A DNA stretch of 64,000 nt. It comes from Burkholderiales bacterium (GTDB lineage Bacteria > Pseudomonadota > Gammaproteobacteria > Burkholderiales > SG8-41). A model generated the notes under the pieces. The model worked only from the letters and a program-made list of their open reading frames with translations. It ran no database searches and was not told the DNA's origin. The translations under genes and the position numbers were made by a program. This document shows positions 1-9,118 of this stretch, piece by piece (the first letter of the stretch is position 1; each line of letters opens with the position of its first letter). The stretch is taken from assembly GCA_022841375.1 (NCBI GenBank), contig JALHRQ010000002.1:124001-188000 (forward strand). Direction: 5' to 3'.

Positions 1-19
1 AACCAACTGCAACCCAGGG

Positions 20-1078
20 ATGACAAGGTATCTGATCGAAAATACAGATATCTTCAAGGAAGATCCGATCACAATAGTAGATGTGGGGGCACGCTGGGGA
101 TACAACGCGGAATGGGACGTATTCAAGCCTTATCTGCATGTCTACTGCTTCGAGCCCGACGCGGAGGAATGCAAGCGCCTCAACGCGACCTCAGAACCGT
201 ACGTCAAATACCTGCCTTACGCCTTGGGACGCGATGCCGGGGAGGCCGTTCTATACGAAGCCAAACTCAGCGCCAGCACCGGCCTTTATAAGACTAACTC
301 CAGCTATTTTTCGCGGCTACTGAACCGTGATAACGGCATCACGGTCGCCGAGACTACGCTCACGGTACACACGCTTACAGAGGCACTGCAGGAATTTGGC
401 GTCGAATCCATTGACTTCATCAAGCTGGATGTAGAAGGTGCTGAGCTGGATGTGCTGCAGGGGGGGAAGCCATACGTGGAACATCCCGCATTAGTCGGCA
501 TCCTCACCGAGGTGCGGTTCCAGGAGGAAATCAACGGCTGCCCGATTTTCTGGCAGATGGACCAACATGTGCGCCAGTCTGGGTTCCGCCTCTACGACCT
601 GAAGTTCCATTACCAGAGCCGGCACGCGCTGCCCTACCCCGGGCTGGCTAATTACCGCACAACCGACGGCCAGCGCTTCTTTGCTTACACCACGCACGGG
701 CAGATGATGGACGGTGATGCCCTGTATTTCCGGGACCTGCTCGTACCCGCAAACCGGCAGTCCCGTGCTTCGGCCAGTGTCAGTCGACTGCTCAAAGCAG
801 CTGCGTTCTACGAGCTGTATTGCCTAAACGATTGCGCGGCCGAACTGATTATTGAGCACCGCGAACAGTTGGCCAGCAAGGTCGACTGTGACCGGCTACT
901 CGACCTACTGACCCCGCCTGCCGCTAATTCGCAGGGTTACAAAGCTTACGTCGCGCGCTATTTTGATCCGAACCGGGGTGTAATTGCGGCTGCAACACCG
1001 GGGTGCTATGCCACAGCGGCTACTCCCGGGTTGGCCGGAAGAATACTGCGCAGGTTGAAGCGCATGCTTGCAGGCTGA
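20..1078 (+). CDS. FkbM-family SAM-dependent methyltransferase
   Basis: The protein is 352 residues. Its N-terminal half has the FkbM/Methyltransf_21 layout: a SAM-binding motif I (VDVGARWGYN, about residues 20-29), an acidic strand end in CFEPD, and IDFIKLDVEGAELDVLQGG near residue 135, the usual FkbM signature. FkbM enzymes O-methylate sugars or secondary metabolites in the cytoplasm. The C-terminal third has no motif I recognise. No stop codon precedes the chosen ATG within the window and no good ribosome site is visible, so the true start may lie before base 1. It converges tail to tail with the next gene, one base apart. Family call is firm; the substrate is unknown, but the setting suggests a surface glycan. 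Confidence 0.8.
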   Translation: MTRYLIENTDIFKEDPITIVDVGARWGYNAEWDVFKPYLHVYCFEPDAEECKRLNATSEPYVKYLPYALGRDAGEAVLYEAKLSASTGLYKTNSSYFSRLLNRDNGITVAETTLTVHTLTEALQEFGVESIDFIKLDVEGAELDVLQGGKPYVEHPALVGILTEVRFQEEINGCPIFWQMDQHVRQSGFRLYDLKFHYQSRHALPYPGLANYRTTDGQRFFAYTTHGQMMDGDALYFRDLLVPANRQSRASASVSRLLKAAAFYELYCLNDCAAELIIEHREQLASKVDCDRLLDLLTPPAANSQGYKAYVARYFDPNRGVIAAATPGCYATAATPGLAGRILRRLKRMLAG

Positions 1079-1079
1079 T

Positions 1080-3647
1080 TCAGACCACACCTTCGAGCGC
1101 CTTGCGGGATTGTACCTGACTAATTCCCGCGCCTTCCGTGCGGTCAAGTAACTCCACCATCTCAGCAAAGGCCTGCTCAAGCTTGCGCGCGAAACCTGCT
1201 GCGTCTGAAAGACCACTATCGACTGCCATGTCGCGGAGATTACTGCGGTAGTGTTCGAGGCGGGCCGGGCTGCGGCTCAGTTTAGCGGCAATGCGGACGT
1301 ATTCCTCCGGCGTCTCCGCTACCAGTTCTGGGGTGCCCGCCACAGTCACCAGCGCCGCCCCGTAACGCCCGGAGAACCGGTTGCCCTTCAGAGTCACTAC
1401 CGGGACTCCCTGCCAAAACGACTCGGCAATGGTGTTGCCACCGCAGTATGGCCAGGTGTCGAGACTGATATCGATCTCGTCATAGCATTTGAGAATGGTC
1501 TGCTGATCGGCACCGGACATCAGCTTCAGCCGGTTCTCGGCGATGCCAAAGCGGCGGAAGCGGTCGATCATGAACTGGCGGTTGAGTTCGCTGTCCAACT
1601 GACGGTTGCGTAGGAACAGCACGGCGTCAGGTACCTCGTGCAACAATTGGGCCCAAAGGCGGATCAATTCCAGGCCGATCTTTCCTCCGCTGCCGAAACA
1701 GCCGAATACCACATGACCACTCCTCTTGCTGGGTACCGGCGCAACCGGTGGCATCTTGAATCCATCATAGTTGTAATTCAAGAAACAATCCGGCAGCCGC
1801 CAGACTTTTTCCGTAAACCAGCGGTCACTCTCCGGTGGTACTGAGATGGCGTCCGCAAGTACATAATCGACATTGGGCACCGCACTGGTGCCGGTATGAT
1901 TCAGATAGGACACTTGGATTGGGGCACAGCGCGAGGCCATCGTGGAATAACGGTTTTGCGGCGAAAAACCTGAAGTCTCCATGAATATGTCCAATCTGTC
2001 GGATCGTACGGTCTCGACAAACTCTCGGTCCGACAAAGACCCGGTTATCACGAAACGCTCAAACAAGCTTTCCACGTCGGCGGGTACCGGCGACGGCGCA
2101 TAACCGTAAAGCTCAAATCGTTCTCGGTCGAAATGCTTCAGTGCGGAGAGCACTATGACACGGATGACGTAGCTTTCCATGAACGCCGAATAGATACCCA
2201 CACGGATTTTATCGATGGAACCTCGAGTCCTGCGGCTAAGCGACCCGAGAATCACATCGGGTATTGCATGACGCGAGGCCCAGCGTTGCTGAATTTCCAG
2301 TAATGCTGGATAGGTTGCATTGGCTGACATCAGGAGGGCCTGACACGCCAAGCCGTCAATCTCAGGATCTTGCAATGTCTCCGCATGTTTCCAGTTCTCT
2401 ACTGCCTCGTCGATCTGGCCACGTTGGTAATAGATCAGGGCAATATCGTGGTAAAGCCGAGGGGAATGCACCGGCTCAATTGCCAGCGCAAAATCCTTGG
2501 GAGCGTTACGTATCAAATCAACCCAGTTTCGCTTACCCCACCGCAACAACGTTTTCCCCGTGATGAGGACGTATAAGGTGGACGTGAAAAAATGTCGCAG
2601 AGCCTGCTTTAACTTCAGAGGCAGTAGGCTGCGTAACGAGGAAGGTAATGATAGCGAGCCTCGCACCCAAAAGCTCGAAATGCGCCGAAAGATTGCGGAC
2701 TCATCGACAAAAGCACCCGTGGGAACGCCCAACAAATTAGGCTGCGGCTTGTCGAGGAAATTGAAATACTCCTTGTATTGGACGTATTTCCAGAGAGGTA
2801 TACTTTGTTGCAATTCCTTGATATGGCTATAAATTAGTTCTTCCTGTTCTTGAAAGCGATAAGCACGAACGTGGTTATATAAGAGATAGAGCTGGTTGTA
2901 GAGGCAGCCATTCAGCTTAACGTCGTCTTCGCCGAAAAACTGCCCCTCAGAGAACATCTTGCGAATGACCTTGGCGCGATTGTCGAAGTGCTCGTGGAAT
3001 GCGCGCTCGGTATTGCTGAGCTGCGTTGCGTGAACCGAGTATTTGGACATGCGCACAGGAACATGCTTGATCACATGTTGAGTGGCCAGCCGGCACCATG
3101 TTTCGAATTCGAGGCACTCGATGGTCCAGTCATGCGATTTCAGTCCAACATCGATCAGCGCCTGCCGCCGGAAAAAAGTTCCAGGCCAGAACGGGCAATA
3201 CTTGCCAAACAGGTAGTCGATAAAATTGAATTCGCCGGCATTGAATTCGTTAATGATCTTGCCGTCCATGTCCGTAACCCACCCGTCGCAGGTCATGGCC
3301 CCCACATCCGGGTTGTCACGAAAGAATTCCACAGCCTTCTCGATAGCATCGGGCAGCAGCTCCTCGTCGGAAAGGCAGGTGCCGATGATGTCGCCCTCGC
3401 AACGATTTATTACCTTCCAGAAAGCTTCCGCCGGGCCAGAATCCGGCTCGGAAACGATCTTGATACGAGAATCGTCATAGCTGCGGAGAGCTTCAAGTGT
3501 GCCGTCAGTTGACGCGCCATCCTGCACAACAAATTCCAGATGCCGATAGGACTGACTGACTACGCTGTCCACGCTACGCCGGATGGTTTTGACGCGGTCT
3601 TTGCAGAAGGAAATAATGGAAACGAGGGGCTGAGAGCTATCAGTCAT
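1080..3647 (-). CDS. GT2-TPR-GT41 fusion glycosyltransferase (OGT/SPINDLY-like C-terminus)
   Basis: 855 residues with two glycosyltransferase modules. Residues 8-230 are a GT-A family 2 domain (VSIISFCKDR start, QDGASTDG at 42-49, acidic LSDEE at 92-96). Residues about 400-450 look like one or two TPR units. Residues 480-840 match the GT41 O-GlcNAc transferase core: YLNHTGTSAVPNVDY at 581, CFGSGGK at 650-656 with the lysine that binds the donor pyrophosphate in OGT, and GGNTIAESFWQGVPVVTL at 736. The His that follows the VGYVSSDF strand in animal OGT (H498) seems to be Ser at about 495 here, so activity or acceptor may differ. It could glycosylate a protein or a glycan; I cannot tell which. 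Confidence 0.82.
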   Translation of the reverse strand: MTDSSQPLVSIISFCKDRVKTIRRSVDSVVSQSYRHLEFVVQDGASTDGTLEALRSYDDSRIKIVSEPDSGPAEAFWKVINRCEGDIIGTCLSDEELLPDAIEKAVEFFRDNPDVGAMTCDGWVTDMDGKIINEFNAGEFNFIDYLFGKYCPFWPGTFFRRQALIDVGLKSHDWTIECLEFETWCRLATQHVIKHVPVRMSKYSVHATQLSNTERAFHEHFDNRAKVIRKMFSEGQFFGEDDVKLNGCLYNQLYLLYNHVRAYRFQEQEELIYSHIKELQQSIPLWKYVQYKEYFNFLDKPQPNLLGVPTGAFVDESAIFRRISSFWVRGSLSLPSSLRSLLPLKLKQALRHFFTSTLYVLITGKTLLRWGKRNWVDLIRNAPKDFALAIEPVHSPRLYHDIALIYYQRGQIDEAVENWKHAETLQDPEIDGLACQALLMSANATYPALLEIQQRWASRHAIPDVILGSLSRRTRGSIDKIRVGIYSAFMESYVIRVIVLSALKHFDRERFELYGYAPSPVPADVESLFERFVITGSLSDREFVETVRSDRLDIFMETSGFSPQNRYSTMASRCAPIQVSYLNHTGTSAVPNVDYVLADAISVPPESDRWFTEKVWRLPDCFLNYNYDGFKMPPVAPVPSKRSGHVVFGCFGSGGKIGLELIRLWAQLLHEVPDAVLFLRNRQLDSELNRQFMIDRFRRFGIAENRLKLMSGADQQTILKCYDEIDISLDTWPYCGGNTIAESFWQGVPVVTLKGNRFSGRYGAALVTVAGTPELVAETPEEYVRIAAKLSRSPARLEHYRSNLRDMAVDSGLSDAAGFARKLEQAFAEMVELLDRTEGAGISQVQSRKALEGVV

Positions 3648-3923
3648 GAATTTGAAGGGTGTATTTATTATTGACCGGTTCGGCGGGATGGACTGCTTAT
3701 TGCTGACTTATATCCAGCTTGCCAATGATAATCGACGAGCCTCCGACATTGGAAGCGCCGCAATTGGAAAAAAGGGCGTAATACCGTAGAATAATCATGG
3801 ATTTATAAAAAGTGACGTGGGGTCGATGCGTCGCCTTCCGACAACACTTACACCCCGTGATGCAAACACATCCCATCTACTCACAAATGGTCGCTGCATT
3901 TATGTCGACCAAACCTCCAGTCC
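3648..3923. promoter_or_regulatory. Divergent intergenic region with a forward promoter
   Basis: This 276-base gap separates the reverse GT2-GT41 gene from the forward sugar operon. On the forward strand TTGGAA (3764-3769) and TAGAAT (3787-3792) are 17 bases apart, a good sigma-70 pair, leaving a leader of about 125 bases before the ATG at 3924. Nothing else coding or structured was seen. No experimental support; prediction from spacing and match only. Confidence 0.5.
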
Positions 3924-4940
3924 ATGGCTAAACTCCGCGCCCTCATTACCGGCATCAGCGGCATGGTCGGCTCCCACCTCGCCGATTTTCTGCTTGCTGA
4001 AACGGACTGGGATATCGTCGGCATGTGCCGTTGGCGCAGTCCGTTGGACAACGTCAGCCACCTGCTGCCACGGGTCAACCAGAAAGACCGCCTGTCCTTT
4101 GTTTACGGCGACCTGCGGGATTACATTTCGCTGCAGAACGTGGTCGATGCCGCCAAGCCCGATTTCGTATTTCACCTGGCGGCGCAGAGTTACCCCCAGA
4201 CCAGCTTCACCGCGCCGCTCGACACACTGGACACCAACATTCAGGGCACCGAGCGATTGCTCGAGGCGCTGCGGCGCTGTCCGGGCATTGATCCGGTGAT
4301 CCATGTCTGCGCCTCCTCAGAAGTTTACGGGCGCGTGCCCAAGGAAAAAGTGCCGATTAACGAGGAATGCACTTTTCACCCGGCCTCGCCATACGCCATT
4401 TCGAAAGTGGGCACAGACCTCATTGGTCGTTACCATGCCGAAGCCTACGGCCAGAAGGTGATGACCACGCGCATGTTTACGCATACCGGGCCGCGGCGCG
4501 GTGATGTATTCGCTGAATCCACATTCGCCAAACAGATCGCGATGATCGAAGCGGGGCAAATCCCCGCGGTCATCAAGGTCGGCAATCTTGATTCGCTGCG
4601 CACCTGGTCCGACGTGCGCGATGCCGTGCGCGCCTACTACATGCTGGTCACCGTCAATCCGGTGCCGGGGCAGTACTACAACATTGGCGGCAACTGGTCC
4701 TGCACCATCAGTGAAATGCTCAAGCATCTGCTGTCGCTATCGACCCGGAATGACATCCGTATCGAGACCGATCCGGAACGCCTGCGTCCGATCGATGCCG
4801 ACCTGCAGGTGCCCGACACCTCGAAGTTCCACCAACACACCGGGTGGAAACCGCTGATTCCGTTTGAGCAGACGATGCGTGACCTGCTGGATTACTGGCG
4901 CAACCGTATCAATAACGGCGAAAAATTTCTGACCCGCTGA
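3924..4940 (+). CDS. GDP-sugar 4,6-dehydratase (Gmd/LegB-like extended SDR)
   Basis: 338 residues, an extended short-chain dehydrogenase. The NAD-binding GISGMVGSHLAD lies at about residue 9, the VFHLAAQSYPQTSF stretch near 80 is typical of Gmd-type dehydratases, SSEVYG carries the catalytic Ser region, and YAISKVGTD supplies the YxxxK pair. RTWSDVRDAVRAYYML and the RLRPIDADLQVPDTSK end are also shared with GDP-mannose dehydratases. From memory it is nearer to LegB (GDP-GlcNAc 4,6-dehydratase of Campylobacter legionaminate synthesis) and to GDP-heptose dehydratases than to canonical Gmd, so the substrate is open. First gene of the forward sugar operon; the Nudix gene starts on the next base after its stop. 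Confidence 0.78.
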   Translation: MAKLRALITGISGMVGSHLADFLLAETDWDIVGMCRWRSPLDNVSHLLPRVNQKDRLSFVYGDLRDYISLQNVVDAAKPDFVFHLAAQSYPQTSFTAPLDTLDTNIQGTERLLEALRRCPGIDPVIHVCASSEVYGRVPKEKVPINEECTFHPASPYAISKVGTDLIGRYHAEAYGQKVMTTRMFTHTGPRRGDVFAESTFAKQIAMIEAGQIPAVIKVGNLDSLRTWSDVRDAVRAYYMLVTVNPVPGQYYNIGGNWSCTISEMLKHLLSLSTRNDIRIETDPERLRPIDADLQVPDTSKFHQHTGWKPLIPFEQTMRDLLDYWRNRINNGEKFLTR

Positions 4941-5528
4941 ATGACTTCGCGCTACAACAATGCGTCCTACCCTCCAGCAGGCCCCTGGGATCGCAGGCTG
5001 ACTGAAGCCGTCTGCCCGGAACTGTCTCCCGTAGAAACTTTGCACGATAACCCCTGGTTCACAGTACGCCGGCGCGGCGCTTATTACACTGCGGAATACC
5101 GCATGCCACAGGTGATCGTGCTGCCGGTAGTCGATGGCGAAGCCTTCGTCATGGTGCGTGTAAAACGCCCGGTGCTGAATGACATCACCCTCGAACTTCC
5201 TGCTGGTGGTGCGGAAGATGGCGAAGCACCCGAGTTCAGCGCTGCGCGGGAACTTGAGGAGGAAGCGGGAATCAGAGTCAGTGACCTGACCCGCATCATT
5301 CCGATGCCGCCTCTGGCAACTTCACCAAATCGCATGCCCAAGCTGGTTTATGTGTTTCGGGTCGATCTTAGCCGGCAGGAATTCGAACAGCGCCGCCCCC
5401 ATGACGATGAAATTGAAAGTGTCGAGCTGGTTCCAGTCGGGGAAGCCATCCGGCTCATGACCAGCGGTGGCATCTACGTAGCAGGTATTATCGCCATCAT
5501 CAGCATGTACCTGCTGGCCCGCAAATAA
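4941..5528 (+). CDS. Nudix hydrolase, ADP-sugar pyrophosphatase-like
   Basis: 195 residues. A complete Nudix box sits at about residues 89-111 (GGAEDGEAPE...ARELEEEAGI), matching GX5EX7REUXEEXGU, so metal-dependent cleavage of a nucleoside diphosphate linked to another group is expected. Length and the GXXXX upstream strand region resemble the ADP-ribose/ADP-sugar group. Its ATG directly follows the stop of the dehydratase, indicating translational coupling. Within a sugar-nucleotide operon it may remove a nucleotide sugar or a damaged by-product, but this is inference. Confidence 0.8.
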   Translation: MTSRYNNASYPPAGPWDRRLTEAVCPELSPVETLHDNPWFTVRRRGAYYTAEYRMPQVIVLPVVDGEAFVMVRVKRPVLNDITLELPAGGAEDGEAPEFSAARELEEEAGIRVSDLTRIIPMPPLATSPNRMPKLVYVFRVDLSRQEFEQRRPHDDEIESVELVPVGEAIRLMTSGGIYVAGIIAIISMYLLARK

Positions 5529-5593
5529 TTGGTTTAAATATATTTAATCATCTGCATTCAAGAACGATCACCTCACTGGATAAACATCAAACC

Positions 5594-6547
5594 ATGAAAG
5601 ATCTCAACATCGAGCTGTACCGCAAGCTCTACCTGATACGGAAAGCTGAAGACGCCGTACGCCGGGACTATTTCAGTGACAAGATGAAAACCCCGATGCA
5701 CATGTCCACCGGCGGCGAGGCTATTTGCGTGGGCGTCTGCCACGCCCTTGCCAACACCGATCAGGTCATGGGCACCTACCGCTCCCACGGTATCTATCTC
5801 GCCAAGTCCGGCGAAACCGACCAGTTTTTTGCCGAAATGTACGGCAAGGCCACCGGCATGGCCAAAGGCAAGGCCGGCTCCATGCACCTGACATCGCCCA
5901 AGTCCGGGCTGATCTGTACCTCGGCCATTGTCGGCACCACGATTCCCGTAGCGGCCGGTGCAGCCTATGCCAACAAAATGCAGAAAAACGGCAAGATGGT
6001 CGCGGTGTTTTTCGGTGACGGCGCCATCGACGAGGGCGTGTTCTGGGAAACCCTGAATTCGGCCTGCGTCATGAAACTGCCGGTGCTGTTCGTGTGCGAA
6101 GACAACGATATCGCCGTGCACATCCCGGGCAAGGACCGCCACGGCTACCGCTCGATCAGCGAAGTCGTCGAGCGCTTCGACTGCACGGTATTCACTTCTG
6201 ATTCAACCGACGCCGAGGTCATCCACAAGCTGACGCAGGACGCGCTCAAGACCATCCGCGACAGCGGACGCCCGGCGTTCATGCATCTTAAATATTTCCG
6301 TTATCTCGAACACGTCGGCGTTAACGAGGATTTCAACCAGGGCTACCGCGACCGCATAGAGTACGAAAAGTGGCGGGCGAAGGATCCGGTTGATCTGCAA
6401 CGGGCAAAACTGCTGCGCTGGTGCAAGGAGGACGAGATCCGCGCCATCGAAACCGAAATCGAGTCCCGCATCGAGCAGAGCATCAAAAAAGCCGATGCCG
6501 CGCCCTTCAGCGCCCCGAACGAACTTTACGAGGATGTACTGGCATGA
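5594..6547 (+). CDS. Thiamine diphosphate-dependent E1 component, alpha subunit
   Basis: 317 residues of the pyruvate/acetoin/branched-chain 2-oxoacid dehydrogenase E1 alpha family. The ThDP motif begins GDGAIDEG at 141 and ends with Asn at 171 (CEDND). RSHG at 63-66 and GKAGSMHL at 92-99 are conserved E1 alpha positions. It overlaps the beta-subunit gene by four bases (ATGA), so the two are made together as a heterotetramer. No E2 acyltransferase or E3 flavoprotein gene is in the window. The enzyme could decarboxylate a 2-oxo acid and pass an acyl unit to a sugar instead of to lipoamide; that role is inference. Confidence 0.85.
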   Translation: MKDLNIELYRKLYLIRKAEDAVRRDYFSDKMKTPMHMSTGGEAICVGVCHALANTDQVMGTYRSHGIYLAKSGETDQFFAEMYGKATGMAKGKAGSMHLTSPKSGLICTSAIVGTTIPVAAGAAYANKMQKNGKMVAVFFGDGAIDEGVFWETLNSACVMKLPVLFVCEDNDIAVHIPGKDRHGYRSISEVVERFDCTVFTSDSTDAEVIHKLTQDALKTIRDSGRPAFMHLKYFRYLEHVGVNEDFNQGYRDRIEYEKWRAKDPVDLQRAKLLRWCKEDEIRAIETEIESRIEQSIKKADAAPFSAPNELYEDVLA

Positions 6548-7587
6548 CCCGCATGATTACCTACCGCGACGCTATCCAGGAAGCCACCGCCGAGGAAATG
6601 CGCCGCGATTCCGGCGTCTTTACCTACGGCATCGACGTTGCCGACCACAAACGCATTTTCAACAGCTCCAAAGGCCTGGTCGAGGAATTCGGCCCGGACC
6701 GCTGCTTCAGCACCCCGCTGGCCGAAGATGCGATGACCGGTTTCGGCCTGGGTGCGGCCATTAATGGCATGCGCCCCATCCACGTGCACATGCGGGTGGA
6801 TTTCCTGCTGCTCGGCATGAACCAGTTGGTGAACATGATCGCCACCCACCATTACGGCTCGGGCGGCACAATGAAGGTGCCGATGGTGATTCGCGCCATC
6901 ATCGGTCGCGGCTGGGGTCAGTCGTACCAGCATAGCAAGGCGCTGCATTCCTGGTTTGCTCACGTGCCGGGCCTAAAGGTGGTCATGCCTTCGACACCGC
7001 GCGACGCCAAGGGCATGCTGATTGCGGCGATTCGCGACGATAATCCGGTGGTATTCATCGAGCACCGCTGGCTGTACGATGCGGTGGGCGAAGTGCCGGA
7101 AGATTGCACTTCCATTTCACTTGAAGGGGCGCGTGTATTGCGCCCGGGCAAAGACATTACGGTTGTCGGCACCTCGTGGATGAACGTCGAGGCCATCCGG
7201 GCCGCACAGATCCTCGAGAAGCACGGCGTGGATGTCGAAGTGGTGGACGTGCGCTCGATCGCACCGTTCGACAGCAAGACAATCATTGATTCGGTGAAAA
7301 AGACCGGTCACTGTGTTGTTGCCGACAACGACTGGGTGCACTGCGGCTTCAGCGCCGAGGTCGCCGCCGCCGTCTACGAAGCGTGCTACAAACAGCTGAA
7401 ATCTCCCGTCGCCCGCATTGGCTACGCGCCCGTGCCCTGTCCGTGTACGCGCCCTCTCGAGGACGAGTTCTATCCCAATGCCATCGACATTATCCGTTCC
7501 GTCGAGTCAAAACTGGGATTGAAGCCCATTGACCTCTCCGGCGAGGATTTCTACAGCTACGAGAACAAGTTCAAGGGACCCTTCTGA
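6544..7587 (+). CDS. Thiamine diphosphate-dependent E1 component, beta subunit
   Basis: 347 residues. The ATG at 6544 overlaps the alpha stop, and the protein starts MTRMITYRDAIQEA as E1 beta proteins do. TPLAEDAMTGFGLGAA carries the conserved Glu that activates ThDP; GQSYQHSKALHSWFAHVPG and VMPSTPRDAKGML are the phosphorylation-loop-like and dimer-interface segments; the C-terminal transketolase-type domain ends with PLEDEFYPN. Both halves look intact. It completes the alpha2beta2 E1 enzyme with the gene upstream, in an operon of sugar-nucleotide enzymes instead of a dehydrogenase-complex operon. Confidence 0.85.
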   Translation: MTRMITYRDAIQEATAEEMRRDSGVFTYGIDVADHKRIFNSSKGLVEEFGPDRCFSTPLAEDAMTGFGLGAAINGMRPIHVHMRVDFLLLGMNQLVNMIATHHYGSGGTMKVPMVIRAIIGRGWGQSYQHSKALHSWFAHVPGLKVVMPSTPRDAKGMLIAAIRDDNPVVFIEHRWLYDAVGEVPEDCTSISLEGARVLRPGKDITVVGTSWMNVEAIRAAQILEKHGVDVEVVDVRSIAPFDSKTIIDSVKKTGHCVVADNDWVHCGFSAEVAAAVYEACYKQLKSPVARIGYAPVPCPCTRPLEDEFYPNAIDIIRSVESKLGLKPIDLSGEDFYSYENKFKGPF

Positions 7588-7590
7588 CCC

Positions 7591-8514
7591 ATGAACTATT
7601 CCGCTGAGGATTTTGCCCGGCTGTTCGGGATTGCGCCGACCGCCTTGCCCGCCGAATGTCTGGATCTGATCAAGAGCGCTGACTTCAACTACGAACAGCC
7701 GGCGCCCGCCAAGCGCGATGAGATCATTCTCGGCGTCATGAAACACGTTGACTCCGACCAACCCACCCAGGTCGGTGCGCAGCGCTCCGAATTGTGGGAA
7801 CGCTGCTGGTCGGAAAACCTGCAGAATTTCGTCACCTCGGAGTTCGAGCTGGAGAAACTGGTGCCGAAGTTCATCAAGCCGGGCCAGCCGATCCGCCTCA
7901 ACCAGCAGTACGTGATGCCGCGCAATCCGGCGTTCGAGCTGGCGTTTTTCCAGGTGTGCCGTGCTTACTACGGACTGAAATATTTCGCCCAGGCGAAGTC
8001 GCTGCATGAGTTCGGCTGCGGCACCGGTTTCAACCTCGTCGCACTGGGCAAGCTGATGCCCCACCTGCAACTGCATGGCCTCGACTGGTCGCCTTCGGCA
8101 TGCGAAATGGTGAACCTGATCGGCAAACACCATGATCTGCACATCACCGGCACCCGCTTTGATTTCTTCGCGCCCGATGCGACACTGCCAATCACGGCAG
8201 ACAGTGCCGTTATGACCATGGTGGCGCTGGAACAAACCGGGCCGCGCAATGGTGCATTCATCGACTTCCTGCTGGCCAAGCGGCCGCTCATCTGCCTGCA
8301 CATGGAGCCGTTGCTTGATCTGTATGACGAGAACAACCTCGTCGACTACCTGGCCGCGCGTTATCACCGCAAGCGCGGCTACCTCTCCGGGCTGCTGCCG
8401 CGCCTGCGCGAACTCGCTGCAGCCGGAAAAATCGAGATTCTGGAAACACGGCGCATGTTTTTCGGCAGTCTCTACCACGAGGGGTATTCCTTCGTGGTCT
8501 GGCGACCCCTGTAA
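7591..8514 (+). CDS. Class I SAM-dependent methyltransferase
   Basis: 307 residues. Motif I is LHEFGCGTGFNLVALG at about residues 136-151, followed by a second strand ending in HGLDWSPSA. The first 130 residues form an N-terminal region of unknown fold that includes a QQYVMPRNPAFELAFFQVCR segment. It starts three bases after the E1 beta stop, so it is part of the same transcript. Likely a C-, N- or O-methyltransferase for the sugar made by this operon; the substrate is not readable from sequence. Confidence 0.72.
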   Translation: MNYSAEDFARLFGIAPTALPAECLDLIKSADFNYEQPAPAKRDEIILGVMKHVDSDQPTQVGAQRSELWERCWSENLQNFVTSEFELEKLVPKFIKPGQPIRLNQQYVMPRNPAFELAFFQVCRAYYGLKYFAQAKSLHEFGCGTGFNLVALGKLMPHLQLHGLDWSPSACEMVNLIGKHHDLHITGTRFDFFAPDATLPITADSAVMTMVALEQTGPRNGAFIDFLLAKRPLICLHMEPLLDLYDENNLVDYLAARYHRKRGYLSGLLPRLRELAAAGKIEILETRRMFFGSLYHEGYSFVVWRPL

Positions 8515-8562
8515 CGACGCGTTATCCTTGCGCCCGGCGCAATCACTTACGACAGGCCATTC

Positions 8563-9078
8563 ATGCAAATCAGCAAAACCAAACTCGACGGCGTCCTGCT
8601 GCTCAAACCAGAGGTTTTCGAAGATTTCCGCGGACAATATGTCGAAACCTACAATGAGCAGTTCTGCCGTGATAACGGCATCAATGTGAAGTTTGTCCAA
8701 GACGACATATCGGTCTCCTCTCAGCACGTATTGCGCGGCATCCATGGCGACGCGGAAACCTGGAAGCTCGTCTCCTGCATGCACGGCAAGTTTTACCTGG
8801 TCGTCGTCAATTGCGACAAGGAATCCCCCAACTTCGGCAAGTGGCAGTCCTTTGTATTGTCCGACGTCAACCGCCACCAGGTGCTGATCCCGCCGAAACA
8901 CGGCAACGGCCATGTAGTGCTGAGCGAAACGGCGATATTCCATTACAAGCAGAACACTTACTACAACCCCAAGGGCCAGTTCACCTACATCTGGAACGAC
9001 CCGCAGCTGAAGATCTGGTGGCCGATCAAGAACCCGCTGATCTCGCAACGCGATGAGGTCGGTCATTTCGTCGACTGA
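8563..9078 (+). CDS. RmlC-like nucleotide-sugar 3,5-epimerase (DdahB/MlghB-like)
   Basis: 171 residues in the cupin fold of dTDP-4-dehydrorhamnose 3,5-epimerases. FEDFRGQYVETY and VLRGIHGDAETWKLVSC contain the conserved substrate loop and the catalytic-His region, and PPKHGNGHVVLSE and FTYIWNDPQLKIWWP complete the family pattern. The HGD in place of the RmlC HxQ motif and the QFTYxWND segment resemble, from memory, the Campylobacter DdahB/MlghB enzymes that epimerise GDP-6-deoxy-4-keto-heptose. With HddA/HddC-like genes in the same operon this favours a GDP-heptose derivative, but a hexose substrate is not excluded. Confidence 0.72.
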   Translation: MQISKTKLDGVLLLKPEVFEDFRGQYVETYNEQFCRDNGINVKFVQDDISVSSQHVLRGIHGDAETWKLVSCMHGKFYLVVVNCDKESPNFGKWQSFVLSDVNRHQVLIPPKHGNGHVVLSETAIFHYKQNTYYNPKGQFTYIWNDPQLKIWWPIKNPLISQRDEVGHFVD

Positions 9079-9118
9079 AGCACACAACCCTACGCAACCC
9101 CGAACGGAATAAAATCCC

